A stretch of DNA of 64,000 nucleotides from JAPORK01 sp026710285. GTDB lineage: Bacteria; Pseudomonadota; Gammaproteobacteria; Pseudomonadales; Endozoicomonadaceae. The stretch covers positions 4,154,001-4,218,000 of the forward strand of contig OZ241746.1 in assembly GCA_965201045.1 (NCBI GenBank). Reading direction: 5' to 3'. Position numbers and translations under genes: made by a program. The stretch's first letter is position 1; every line of letters starts with the position of its first letter. Positions 43,655-54,446 of this stretch are shown one piece after another. The notes under the pieces are model-generated. The model ran no database searches. It had not been told where the DNA came from and saw only the letters and a program-made list of their open reading frames with translations.

Positions 43655-45649
43655 ATGGAATCATATACCGGTCTTAGTTTTTTTTACCAATTATTAATTA
43701 TTTTTTCTCTTTCTGTGGTTGTTATTTCGTTGTGTCACCGGTTAAAAATTCCTGAATCTCTGGCTTATCTTTTTGTAGGATTTGTACTGAGCCCAGGAGT
43801 ATTAAATACCGTCAGCAATGCACATCAAATAGATTTGCTTGCAGAAATTGGAGTTGTTTTTCTCCTGTTTTCACTGGGACTGGAATTTTCTGTGACCAAA
43901 CTGATGTCTATGCGGCGTTTGGTCTTTGGGCTGGGTGGACTACAGGTTTTAATCAGTATGGCAGTGATTACTTTTATCGGACTCTTTTTTGATCTTCCGG
44001 TCACAACAACACTCATCATGGCTGCTGGTTTATCGCTGTCATCAACTGCTATCGTCTCAAAAGAACTTACCCGTCGCAATGAAATACGGACGCCATACGG
44101 AGAAGCAGCTATCAGTACGCTCATTTTTCAGGATGTAGCTGCTGTTGTTTTTCTAATTATTGTCTCTGCTTTAGCGGTAGGAGATAACAATAAACTGGGG
44201 ATGGCCTTATTACTTACTTTTTTAAAAGGTTCTGCTTTTGTCCTGTTAATGATGGTCGTTGGCAAAAAGGTATTACCCTATGTCTTCCATGAAGTGGCAG
44301 CAACCCGCTCAGAAGAACTGTTTGTATTGACAGCTATTGTCATTGCTTTATCTGCATCAATTTTATCTCATGTTCTGGGACTTTCTATGGTCTTAGGTGG
44401 CTTTGTCTCAGGCATGATGCTTGGAGAAAGTCATTATAAACATCAGGTAGAAACAGATATTCGTCCCTTCAGAGATATTTTATTGGGTTTGTTTTTTGTT
44501 TCTGTCGGTTTAATGCTTGATCTTAAACAACTAGTCAATGAATGGTGGATTATACTTTTAGGTGCAGCTGCACTGATAACCTTAAAAACGTTACTCATCA
44601 GCGTATTAGGACATATGATAGGGCTTGACCGAAAAAGTTCTTTAAAAGCGGGCTTGGCATTATCACAGGGTGGTGAATTTTGTTTTGCTCTTATTGCGCT
44701 TGCTAATCAACACAATTTATTTCCTCACAGAATTAGTACACTTACGCTTTCCATCGCTATTGTTTCAATGATTTGCACACCGTTTCTGATACGCTACAGC
44801 GACAGAATTGTACGCATTGTTAAGGGCAATAGAAGAAAACACAATGTGGGTAAAAATGATCTCAGCTCAATGGAAAGTGCCACATCCTTGCTTGAAGATC
44901 ATATATTAATATGTGGTTATGGTCGTGTTGGTCAGGTAGTAAGTCGCTTTATTCGTGACGACAACCTGCCCTATATTGCGCTGGATGATGACCCTCTGCA
45001 TGTAAAAGAAGCCATAATGGCAGCAGAACCGGTCTTTTATGGTGATTGCCGCAGAAAAGACATTCTTACAGCAACCGGTGTTGCGCGTGCTAAAATGGCA
45101 GTTATTTGTCTGGATAACGCAGTAACTGCCAATAAAACCCTGAAGATACTTAAAGAGTTAAACCCTGAACTTCCTGTTTTGGTCAGAACAAGAGATGACT
45201 CTATGATGGAAGAACTTTATCAAAATGGTGCCACAAGACTTATCCCTGAAGTGTTAGAATCAAGCCTGTTAATTGTCAGTCATGTTTTGACCATGCTGGG
45301 TAAACCGGAATGGGAAATCAAACAGCGCATACAGTCAGTACGCCAAAAGAAGTATCGGCGTTTACATGGCTTTTTTATCGGACAAGCAGAATCTCTGTTT
45401 ACCTCAGAAGGTTTGCCTGCTAATTTACGGCATGGATTTACACTCAACGTAGATTCCTGTGCGGTTGGAAAATCACTTTATGAACTGCCTCTGGAAAAAA
45501 TTGGAGTCGAAATTGATAAAATTATTCGCAATAAAGAACAGCTTGAACCAGAAGATAATCTCTCTTTGCAGCCAGGTGATCTTATTCTGTTAACAGGTTC
45601 CGTAAAAGCAATTGCTGAGGCAGAAGACTTTTTATCCCGAGAGCGTTGA
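43655..45649 (+). CDS. Kef-type K+/H+ antiporter (CPA2 family)
   Basis: A 664-residue membrane antiporter. About a dozen hydrophobic helices fill residues 10-390 with the ion-path segments FLLFSLGLEFS and LGGFVSGMMLGES. An RCK/TrkA-N domain follows (DHILICGYGRVGQVVSRFI, near 412-430), then a TrkA-C domain (GKSLYELPLEKIGVEIDKIIR, ending QPGDLILLTGSVKAIAEAE in pieces). It resembles YbaL/KefB/KefC; the presence of TrkA-C favours the YbaL-like group. It would exchange potassium or sodium for protons, possibly under electrophile control. No KefG/KefF-type ancillary gene is near. Confidence 0.88.
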   Translation: MESYTGLSFFYQLLIIFSLSVVVISLCHRLKIPESLAYLFVGFVLSPGVLNTVSNAHQIDLLAEIGVVFLLFSLGLEFSVTKLMSMRRLVFGLGGLQVLISMAVITFIGLFFDLPVTTTLIMAAGLSLSSTAIVSKELTRRNEIRTPYGEAAISTLIFQDVAAVVFLIIVSALAVGDNNKLGMALLLTFLKGSAFVLLMMVVGKKVLPYVFHEVAATRSEELFVLTAIVIALSASILSHVLGLSMVLGGFVSGMMLGESHYKHQVETDIRPFRDILLGLFFVSVGLMLDLKQLVNEWWIILLGAAALITLKTLLISVLGHMIGLDRKSSLKAGLALSQGGEFCFALIALANQHNLFPHRISTLTLSIAIVSMICTPFLIRYSDRIVRIVKGNRRKHNVGKNDLSSMESATSLLEDHILICGYGRVGQVVSRFIRDDNLPYIALDDDPLHVKEAIMAAEPVFYGDCRRKDILTATGVARAKMAVICLDNAVTANKTLKILKELNPELPVLVRTRDDSMMEELYQNGATRLIPEVLESSLLIVSHVLTMLGKPEWEIKQRIQSVRQKKYRRLHGFFIGQAESLFTSEGLPANLRHGFTLNVDSCAVGKSLYELPLEKIGVEIDKIIRNKEQLEPEDNLSLQPGDLILLTGSVKAIAEAEDFLSRER

Positions 45650-45925
45650 TCATCAGGCAAGAGAGCATCACGGATTTACGAAAACATCATTGCTTAAGAT
45701 GATAAGTTTGTTTATTCATGACAGTAGGTTATTTAATGTGGTCGCCGAAGCAGAATTTTTTTTGTTACGTTGTTGACTTTTGCGTGAGCTGATAAAGTCG
45801 TTGTATCTGTTTTGTATCAGATGAAGTAATTGCAGGAAAAATGATCATCATTATTTTTATTTTTTTTCTGGATCGTTTCCTGTCATTAAACTCGATGTTA
45901 AGACAAGAAACGGATATCCTGAAAA

Positions 45926-47395
45926 TTATGGTGTTGGACGATAATGATCATAAGGATTAACAGTTTGTACGTAGGCTATACTGGCACCGGAATCCCCTAT
46001 GTAAGGTAACATTTTCATCTGGAATTCATTACCATAGCTGTCATAACCGATAAGCGTTACATGATCGTGAGAGCCACAACCATAATGATGCTGAGAACCG
46101 TTATCCCAATGGTTTATAATACTTTGCATCCAGAACACTGCCGGATCCCCTACGTCACTTGGTAATCCAATGCCGCCTGTCAATGTTTCATATTTATAAA
46201 CACCTGTTTTATAATCACCGCCATCTTCTTGTTGCTCAAGTGTTTTGGAAGCATTCCAAAGGAATTGAACTGCCCAGTGATTGGTTCCGCTATGCGTAGG
46301 ACAAAACAGATTCCCTGCGTGTCCCTTAGCATCTACAGATTGATTTAGTGGTGCTACAGAAACCAACGGAGGAGCATACAGACCATTGGTTTGCATACCT
46401 GTGAGCATGCCCCACCAGGTGTGTAGACCTAATGCTTTGGTGTGACTACCATTACCACCATACAGATTAAGTGTCATTTTATCAAAAGCAGATCCATCAA
46501 TAGCTGATCTGGTATAGAAAACACGCTGGTCAGGACGAAAACCAGGAGCATTATATCTTACTTGTTGCCAGCCATTCGGTTTTTTAGGATCAAAATGGAA
46601 TATGTAATCTGAGTTACCATTTTGTTGATATTTATACTGATCTTCTGCACCACCTTTTGATGTTTTGTGTCTCTTGTGCTCCAGTTCATTTTGCTTCTTA
46701 AAATCTTTCTTGAAAAATTTGAAATCATTTTTAGTGTACTGCAGTGGAGGCATTGTTATATAATTATTAGCACTGGCATCTGATGAAATAGTATCTCCCT
46801 GGTCATTGGGTACTGATATCATAAAATTAAATACACCAGGTACTTTTTTAGCCCTGAGATACAGCGTCTTTTCAATAAAGTTCTTACCGCCACAAGCTGA
46901 AGTATCACCTCCATCATCATCGTCATCGGCATAAGCACTCATTAACTGTGGTTTTTGTCCAACATAGACACCTCCCGCCGTACTAAATCCCATCTGAGTG
47001 TACATTTTGTAATAATCGGATGTTTTGTCATACAGGTAAAAACCCTGATCATTGGCTGTGTTGGTATCTAGTGTCACAGCATGTTTAGATCCTTCTCCTG
47101 ATCCGCCCTGCATTGTATAAAAAGAGAGCTTATCCATTGATATGCTTGCAGGAGGTGTTGTACCAAAACAAAAATAAACATTCAGAGGTTCCAGCTGAAT
47201 ATTATTGGCATAAAAAGGGGCACCTTCTTCACCGGTATGTTTAGGTGCAACCACAACAATACTCTGCAAACCTTTAACTGCTTTAGGGTTAACAGTATTG
47301 TCAGCATAAGCTGATACACCCAAAGAAGTAAGAGCTAATAATAATCCTGTCATTAATTTTTTTTCTTTTTTGCGAAACTGAATATATGAAGTCAT
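45926..47395 (-). CDS. Secreted protein of unknown family, copy 1
   Basis: Function unknown. The 489-residue product has a signal peptide with a long basic n-region (FRKKEKKLMTGLLLALTSLGVSAYA) and a probable cut after Ala-Tyr-Ala. The mature protein is rich in Gly, Asn, Asp and aromatic residues. It has an acidic run DDDDDGGDTSAC around residue 160 and a strongly conserved C-terminal third (LHTWWGMLTGMQTNGLYAPPL, TNHWAVQFLWNASK, VTLIGYDSYGNEF, ending in TVNPYDHYRPTP). Copies 1 and 2 are nearly identical over long stretches, suggesting recent duplication or gene conversion. No catalytic motif is recognised. Confidence 0.8.
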   Translation of the reverse strand: MTSYIQFRKKEKKLMTGLLLALTSLGVSAYADNTVNPKAVKGLQSIVVVAPKHTGEEGAPFYANNIQLEPLNVYFCFGTTPPASISMDKLSFYTMQGGSGEGSKHAVTLDTNTANDQGFYLYDKTSDYYKMYTQMGFSTAGGVYVGQKPQLMSAYADDDDDGGDTSACGGKNFIEKTLYLRAKKVPGVFNFMISVPNDQGDTISSDASANNYITMPPLQYTKNDFKFFKKDFKKQNELEHKRHKTSKGGAEDQYKYQQNGNSDYIFHFDPKKPNGWQQVRYNAPGFRPDQRVFYTRSAIDGSAFDKMTLNLYGGNGSHTKALGLHTWWGMLTGMQTNGLYAPPLVSVAPLNQSVDAKGHAGNLFCPTHSGTNHWAVQFLWNASKTLEQQEDGGDYKTGVYKYETLTGGIGLPSDVGDPAVFWMQSIINHWDNGSQHHYGCGSHDHVTLIGYDSYGNEFQMKMLPYIGDSGASIAYVQTVNPYDHYRPTP

Positions 47396-47880
47396 AATTT
47401 TATTCTCTCTTTATATCCTATAAAAGTTGTTGATTAATTTGTTAAAAGTAAAACAATGCTTATCTAAAATGTTTTTCAACCCTGGCATACCTCCCTGAAA
47501 TTTTTTAATTTTTAGCCTTATTACAAATTATTCAGAAGTTTCGACATTATTTAGGATCAATTAAAATAGCTGCATATTTATACCTCTTCTCTATGTTTTT
47601 CCGTAAACAAAACATATCAAAATAAAATAAATTTAACTCAACAGTATTTTCATATTAATAAAATCACAATTTTAACGACACAGGATACTTTTTAAGTTTT
47701 CATCTTGTTCACAAAACAAAAAAACTGTTGTTTATAAATCCTGTAAAAATTATCTTTTTAAGATACATACAAACTTTTAGAGTGACTTCATATTAAATAG
47801 TTCACATTAATTAACATATATTGATAAAAATAATCTTAGTTAATCACAAAGTGCCGTGTATATATTTAGAGGTTGTATAT
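47396..47880 (-). promoter_or_regulatory. Conserved AT-rich leader of copy 1
   Basis: This non-coding stretch aligns with those before copies 2 and 3. The first about 60 bases (TAAAAGTTGTTGATTAATTT region) match directly. It then jumps to the distal part, CTAAAATGTTTTTC onward, so about 450 bases present in the other two are missing here. The area from 47881 to 48270 aligns with the region just downstream of the other copies. Confidence 0.65.
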
Positions 47881-48270
47881 AAATAAACATCTAAAGACGT
47901 TTTTATAAATGATAAGTTTCTTTATTCATAACGACAATTTGCTTAATGGTATTCTGAATGATGATACATCGTATGTAAAAAAGGTATAACGATAGTCAAC
48001 GTGGTATTTATTGTCATTGCTGAAGCAAAAAACTTTTTGTTTATTTGTTGACTTTTGAATAGACTGAAAAGATAGTGTTATCTGTTTTATTTCAGATGAA
48101 GTAATTGCAGGAAAAATGATATTAAAGGCTGATATTAAAAAGATGAATACTACAAACTTATTTTTTCTGATCAGTAGTATTCATCATTATTTTTATATTT
48201 TTTTCTAGGTCGTTTCCTGTCATTAAATTATTAAAATCGATATTCAGACAAGAAACGGATACCCTGAAAA

Positions 48271-49740
48271 TTATGGTGTTGGACGATAATGATCATAAGG
48301 ATTAACAGTTTGTATGTAGGCTATATCAGTACCAGAATCACCGATGTAAGGTACCAATTTCATCAGGAACTCGTTACCATAGCTGTCATAACCGATAAGC
48401 GTCACATTATCATGAGTACCACAACCATATTTATGCTGAGAACCGTTATCCCAATGGTTTATAATAGTTTGCAGCCAGAACACTCCCGGATCACCTACGT
48501 CACTTGGTAATCCAATGCCGCCTGTCAATGTTTCATATTTATAAACACCTGTTTTATAATCACCGCCATCTTCTTGTTGCTCAAGTGTTTTGGAAGCATT
48601 CCAAAGGAATTGAACTGCCCAGTGATTGGTTCCGCTATGCGTAGGACAAAACAGATTCCCTGCGTGTCCCTTAGCATCTACAGATTGATTTAGTGGTGCT
48701 ACAGAAACCAACGGAGGAGCATACAGACCATTCGTTTGCATACCTGTGAGTATGCCCCACCAGGTGTGTAAACCATGTGCTTTGGTGTGACTACCATTAC
48801 CACCATACAGATTAAGTGTTATTTTATCAAAAGCAGATCCATCAATAGCTGATCTGGTATAGAAAACACGCTGGTCAGGACGAAAACCAGGAGCATTATA
48901 TCTTACTTGTTGCCAGTCATACTTACCCTTAGGAGTAAAGTTAAATACGTAATCTGAATTACCATTTTGTTGGTATTTATACTGATCTTCTGCACCACCT
49001 TTTGATGTTTTGTGTCTCCTGTGCTCCAGTTCATTTTGTTTCTTAAAATCTATCTTGAAAAATTTAAAATCATTTTTATTGTACTGCAGTGGAGGCATTG
49101 TTATATAGTTATTAGCGCTGGCATCTGATGAAATAGTATCTCCCTGATCATTGGGTACTGATATCATAAAATTAAATACACCCGGTACTTTTTTAGCTCT
49201 GAGATACAGCGTCTTTTCAATAAAGTTCTTACCACTACAAGCTGAAGTATCACCTCCATCATCATCGTCATCGGCATAAGCACTCATTAACTGTGGTTTT
49301 TGTCCAACATAAATACCTCCCGCCGTACTAAATCCCATCTGAGTGTACATTTTGTAATAATCGGATGTTTTGTCATACAGGTAAAAACCCTGATCATTGG
49401 CTGTGTTGGTATCTAGTGTCACAGCATGTTTAGATCCTTCTCCTGATCCGCCCTGCATTGTATAAAAAGAGAGCTTATCCATTGATACGCTTGCAGGAGG
49501 TGTGGAATCAAAACAAAAATAAACATTCAGAGGTTCCAGCTGGATATTATTTGCATAGAAAGGAGCACCTTCTTCACCAGTATGTTTAGGTGCGACAACG
49601 ACAATACTATCCAAACCTGCAATGGCTTTGGGGTTAACAGTATTATCAGCATAGGCTGATACACCTAAAGAAGTAAGGACTAATAATAATCCTGTCATTA
49701 ATTTTTTTTCTTTTTTGCGAAACTTGGTATATGAAATCAT
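48271..49740 (-). CDS. Secreted protein of unknown family, copy 2
   Basis: Function unknown. The frame can start at a TTG (49752), but the ATG at 49740 is eight bases after GGA and gives 489 residues that line up with copy 1. It shares the signal peptide, the DDDDDGGDTSAC acidic run and the whole C-terminal third with copy 1. Differences are scattered (for example KIDFKKQNELEHRRHK and YVFNFTPKGKYDWQQ) and leave the block from LNQSVDAKGHAGNLFCP to GLPSDVGDP unchanged. Conserved cysteines could form disulphides after export. It is the middle of three tandem genes. Confidence 0.8.
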   Translation of the reverse strand: MISYTKFRKKEKKLMTGLLLVLTSLGVSAYADNTVNPKAIAGLDSIVVVAPKHTGEEGAPFYANNIQLEPLNVYFCFDSTPPASVSMDKLSFYTMQGGSGEGSKHAVTLDTNTANDQGFYLYDKTSDYYKMYTQMGFSTAGGIYVGQKPQLMSAYADDDDDGGDTSACSGKNFIEKTLYLRAKKVPGVFNFMISVPNDQGDTISSDASANNYITMPPLQYNKNDFKFFKIDFKKQNELEHRRHKTSKGGAEDQYKYQQNGNSDYVFNFTPKGKYDWQQVRYNAPGFRPDQRVFYTRSAIDGSAFDKITLNLYGGNGSHTKAHGLHTWWGILTGMQTNGLYAPPLVSVAPLNQSVDAKGHAGNLFCPTHSGTNHWAVQFLWNASKTLEQQEDGGDYKTGVYKYETLTGGIGLPSDVGDPGVFWLQTIINHWDNGSQHKYGCGTHDNVTLIGYDSYGNEFLMKLVPYIGDSGTDIAYIQTVNPYDHYRPTP

Positions 49741-49752
49741 AATTTTATCCAA

Positions 49753-50780
49753 TAAAAGTTGTTGATTAATTTGTTAAAAGTAAAATAATTGTTATTTAAT
49801 GCTAGTAAATTTTTTTTGTTAAAAACTATTACGTCTTTATCAACAGCGGCATTCGAAAAAAAATTGTCAACTGCTCACTCTAAACGGTTACTGCTCAAAT
49901 GTATTGGTTAAAAATAACTACAAATTAAACATTAACTATTTACAATTCACCATTTTTCAAAACTTTCCAAAGCACTATTTTTATTTATTAACATTTATTG
50001 AAAAAAATTTTGTCTGTCTTAGTTAACCTCGATCATTCTTGTTTGCCTCATAAAACATAATTTTCAAAATAAATCTAATATTTAAATGACAATAACAGAG
50101 ACAAAAACTAATTTTACAATTATAAAAAAGCAGATAAAAATCATTCTTAGTCAGTAAAAAACACAGGTTGTTTTTATACAAACAAGTTATCGAATTATTA
50201 GTCGATTCTAGCAATTCAATATCACACCTCTAAAAATAATAATTTACTGCATGTCTAAAATATTTTTTAAGCTTTACACGCTTCCCTGGATTTTGTTAAT
50301 TTTCAGTATTACCAAAAATTATTCACAAGCTCCAATATTATTTAAAACCAGTTAAATGATTACATCTTTATATCTCCTGTGTATTGCTGTTAACAAAAAA
50401 TAAAATACATCAAAGTATTTTCACATGTGTAATTTATACAACCAAAAACTGATAAACTACACCAAAATTTATTATCTGTTTTAAGCATCTTTTCTTGTTT
50501 TCATCGTTAACCGAATAAATTTAACTTAACAAGACTTTTGTGTTGATAAACGATAAATTTAAGCAACGCCAGATGTTTTTTTTAATCTTCTATTTTATGT
50601 GTAAATTAAAACATCTGTTGTCTATAAGCCTTGTTAAAAAACTATCTTTATTAACATGCATACAAATTCTTAGAGTGGCTGTATACTAAATAGTTCAAAT
50701 TATTAGTGTATATTGGTAAAAGTAATTTTAGCTTAATGGAAGATGTCACATTTTTGCTCGAAATTCAGCTAAAAACATAC
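49753..50780 (-). promoter_or_regulatory. Conserved AT-rich leader of copy 2
   Basis: About one kilobase upstream of copy 2 aligns over its length with the region before copy 3 (52788-53800). Recognisable shared blocks are TGCATGTCTAAAA with a GCTTTACAC run (about 50250 and 53288), AAATTATTCA..AGCTTC..ATATTATTTAA, and CTACATACTAAA-like text near 50686. No frame is conserved, so the conservation is non-coding. It could be a long 5' UTR, a regulatory region or carry an undescribed RNA. Confidence 0.65.
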
Positions 50781-51182
50781 TTCTAAAGTCGTTTTTTTTG
50801 AGTGATGAACTACTTTGTTGGTTTCGATAAACTACTTTATACTGCTTTAGATGATAATCCGTTGCATAAAAAAGAAACTATAATGGCAGCAAATCCGGTA
50901 TTTCTGATAATTTCTGAAGTGAAAAACTTTTTGTTTGTTGTTTTTTAGGGAGGGACTGAGAAAACAGGTATGCCTGTTTCATATCAAATCAGGTAATTGC
51001 AGCAGATAATATTGAAGACTGATATTAAAAAGACGAATGCTACACATCAGAATAGAACTTACAACTATTTTTAGTTTGTCGTTTTTTTGTGGTGAATAAC
51101 ATTCATCTCAATTTTTATATTTTTTTCAGATTATCTCCTGTCGTTAAAATTAAGTTTTGTTCAGTAAACTGATATCTGAAAA

Positions 51183-52775
51183 TTATGGCGTTGGACGATA
51201 ACGATCATAAGGATTAACAGTTTGTATGTAATCTATCTCTGCACCAGACTTACCTATACGAGGCAACATCTTCATCAAAAACTCATTACCATAAGTGTCA
51301 TAACCGATAAGTGTCACATGATCTCTGGCATCACAACCATATTTATGTTGAGAACCATTATTATAATGGTTCATAATCGTTTGTATCCAAAACATTGACG
51401 GGTCACCCACGGTGTCAGCAGGTAATCCAATTCCTCCTGTTAATGTTTCATATTTATAAACACCTTGTTTATAATAACCACCCTTGGATTGACTCTCAAG
51501 GACTTTAGAAACATTCCAGAGGTATTGAACTGACCAGTGATTGGTAGTGGTGTGTTCATAACAAAGCAGATTTCCTGCTTGTCCGGTAGAAGCTACAGAG
51601 GCATGTTGTGGAGCTACAGAAATTAGCGGAGGAGCATACAGACCATCTGTTTGCATACCGGTTAGCAAGCCCCACCATGTATGCAGACCATGTGCTTTGG
51701 TTTTGCCATTATCACCATTAACCATATTGAGTGTAAGTTTATCGAAAGCAGATCCATTAATTGGTGATCTGGTAAAGTAAACATTCTTATCACCTTTGTG
51801 AGGATTACCAGCACTATTATACCTCACTTGCTGCCAGTTATCTCCGTTTTCAGGATCAAAGTTGAACAGATAATCTTGATTACCATCTTGCTGACGTTTG
51901 TATGCACTCTCTGCACCACCTTTAGCGCTGTTGGGTGTTCTTTTATATATCAGTTCATTTTGTTTGCCAAAATCTTTAATGTAAAAATTAAAATAAGTTT
52001 TACTGTATTGTAATGGAGGCATTGTCACATAATTATTAGCACTGGCATCTGATGAAATAGTATCACCTGCATCATTTTTTGCTGTTATCAGGAAATTAAA
52101 TACGCCGGGTTTTTGTTTAGCTCTGATGAAAAGACTCTTTTCAATAAAGTTTTTACCGCTACAAGCTGAAGTGTCGCCACCACCTCCGGGAGTATCACCA
52201 CCATCTGCAGGAGTATCGCTACCCCCTGCCGGAGTATCACCACCCCCTGTCGGAGGAGTCTTACCACCACTTCCGGGAGTGTTGCCACCATCTCCATAAG
52301 TGCCGTTAACACCCTGTAACTGATATCTTTTTCCAACATAGACACCACCATCCATAGTGAAGCCCATACTGGTATACATTTTGTAATAATCTGATGTATT
52401 GTCGTATAGAAAAAAACCCTGATCATTAGCTGTATCAGTATTTAATTTTACAACATGCTTAGATCCTTCTCCTGATCCTCCTTTCATGGTATAAAAAGAC
52501 ATATCACTCATCGATAAGCTTGGAGGAGGTGTTGAATCAAAACAAAAATAAACATCCAGAGGTTCCAGTTGGACATTATTTGCATAGAAAGGAGCACCTT
52601 CTTCACCACTGTGCTTAGGCGCAACAACGACAATATTACTTAAATTTGGAATAGCATTAGCAGCAGGCTGATTAGTACCAGCTGAATAAGCTGACACACC
52701 TAAAGAAGAAAGAACTAAGAATAACCCTGCCGTTAATTTTTTTTCTTTTTTGCGAAATTTAATATATGAAATCAT
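51183..52775 (-). CDS. Secreted protein of unknown family, copy 3 with repeat linker
   Basis: Function unknown. At 530 residues (ATG 52775 preferred over TTG 52787) it is the longest and most diverged copy. It shares the signal peptide and the C-terminal conserved third. Where copies 1 and 2 have an acidic run, it has a Gly/Asp/Thr/Pro linker of about 45 residues built from GGGDTPAGG-like repeats before the common DTSACSGKNFIEK. The repeat is also visible in the DNA at about 52190-52290 with a 24-base period, a site prone to length change. It is first in the direction of transcription of the three genes. Confidence 0.8.
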   Translation of the reverse strand: MISYIKFRKKEKKLTAGLFLVLSSLGVSAYSAGTNQPAANAIPNLSNIVVVAPKHSGEEGAPFYANNVQLEPLDVYFCFDSTPPPSLSMSDMSFYTMKGGSGEGSKHVVKLNTDTANDQGFFLYDNTSDYYKMYTSMGFTMDGGVYVGKRYQLQGVNGTYGDGGNTPGSGGKTPPTGGGDTPAGGSDTPADGGDTPGGGGDTSACSGKNFIEKSLFIRAKQKPGVFNFLITAKNDAGDTISSDASANNYVTMPPLQYSKTYFNFYIKDFGKQNELIYKRTPNSAKGGAESAYKRQQDGNQDYLFNFDPENGDNWQQVRYNSAGNPHKGDKNVYFTRSPINGSAFDKLTLNMVNGDNGKTKAHGLHTWWGLLTGMQTDGLYAPPLISVAPQHASVASTGQAGNLLCYEHTTTNHWSVQYLWNVSKVLESQSKGGYYKQGVYKYETLTGGIGLPADTVGDPSMFWIQTIMNHYNNGSQHKYGCDARDHVTLIGYDTYGNEFLMKMLPRIGKSGAEIDYIQTVNPYDRYRPTP

Positions 52776-52787
52776 AATTTTATCCAA

Positions 52788-53800
52788 TATAAATTGTTGA
52801 TTAATTTATTAAAAGTAAAATAATTATCAGTATGTTTAATATTAGCGAATTTTTTATGTTAAAAACCATTCCGTTTTTAACAACAGCTTTGTTTGAAAAA
52901 ATTTTGTTAACTGCTCATTTTAAAAAGTTACTTCTCAAATGTATTAGTTGAAAATGATTACAAATGAAACATCAACTATTTACAACACATTACTTATCAA
53001 AACTTTTTACTGTTTTTACTTATTAACATTTATTAAAAAAAATCTGTATGCTTTATTAACCTCGATTATGTTTATTTATCTCATAAAAATACAATTTTTA
53101 AAGCAAAGGTAGTTAAATACAATAATAACTGAGACAAAAATTAACGCTATAATTACAAAACAGCATATAAAGACCATTCTTAGTCAGCAAAATCATGGAG
53201 GCTGGTTTTACAAAAATAAATCACAGAAGCATTTAGTTAATTTCAGTGACTTAGCATAACACCTCTATATAAGCAATAATTTACTGCATGTCTAAAAATT
53301 TTTTCATGCTTTACACACTTCCGTGAAACCTATTAATTTTTAGTGTTTTCACAAATTATTCAGAAGCTTCAATATTATTTAAGATTAATTCGATGACTAC
53401 ATATTTACATTCTCCCGTGAATTGCTGTGAATAAAAAAATACGGTAAAATATTCTCGAAGTGTAATTTATACAACCAAATCTTAATAAATTACATTAAAA
53501 ATTATCAGCTTTTCTAATATTTTTTTGTGTTTTTCATAATTAATAAAATAAATTTAAGTTAACAGCATTTTTTTGTTAATGAACGACAACATTAATTTAA
53601 ATGGAATTGATTTTTTTGAAATTTCCAGTTATAAACTAAAAAAATCTGTCACTCTGCAAGATCTGAAAAAAAATCACCTCTGTTAACATACATAAAAACT
53701 TTTCGATTAGTTGTATATTCAATATTCAGCTACATACTAAAATAGTAAAAATCATTAGTGCATAAAAATTTTCGAAGTTAGCTTATTGGTTCAAAATTAA
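52788..53800 (-). promoter_or_regulatory. Conserved AT-rich leader of copy 3
   Basis: The partner of the copy 2 leader. Similarity runs from the start codon to about 53800 and then stops, marking the far edge of the duplicated unit. The remaining sequence, 53801-54446, is non-coding and unrelated, apart from a short tandem repeat at 54095. Confidence 0.65.
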
Positions 53801-54094
53801 TTAGTCGGGTGAGTCTTACAGTGGTTTATATGAATTTTTGTTTTAGAAACACAGTGGTTTAACATCAAATTTGATACGACAAAATGTTATTCTTTGTTAC
53901 AAATCAATGAGCAGTATTTTAACAGACATTATTTTGTAAAATGCGACTCTTTATCCATACAAAGAAATTATAAATTTAAAGAACTTTGGTGAAAAATAAA
54001 ATTTGGTTTGCATATCGTTACTTCAGATATTTTGATCCAGTTATTTCTGTTGTTGATAAATACTCTTGTACACTTAAATTTAAAATGTAAGCCA

Positions 54095-54138
54095 CAAAAG
54101 TGTAAAAGATCAAGTGCAAAAGTGTAAAAGATCAAGTG
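54095..54138. repeat. Perfect 22-bp tandem repeat, two copies
   Basis: CAAAAGTGTAAAAGATCAAG plus TG occurs twice in direct succession without mismatch. It lies in the non-coding gap between prc and the copy 3 leader. Its role is unknown; it may be a slippage product or a paired binding site. Confidence 0.85.
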
Positions 54139-54446
54139 ATAGTTATCTGATATACAATGCTAGACTAAGATAAGAACCTTTTCTATGTGAAACAAATACT
54201 AAAATAGCATAAAAAAAAAAATAAATGTTATAAAAGTTTCATGACCAATACTTTTATATAGCCACACTGCAGATGCAAGGCTTACGTACCTGCTGAAAAG
54301 TGATGAAAGTTATATAAAATCTCTACTTTTTTATGACTCAAAAACCAGCTCTTTTGATCAGGCATTTTGTTCTATAAAGAATCGGAGATGTACTTGTGGG
54401 TAAACTTACAAATCAATAATACTTATCTTCTGACGTTAAAAATACT

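Noticed and set aside
52190..52290. Repeat in copy 3 considered as a CRISPR or VNTR array
   Set aside because: It is in frame, encodes a Gly/Thr/Pro linker and has no spacers.
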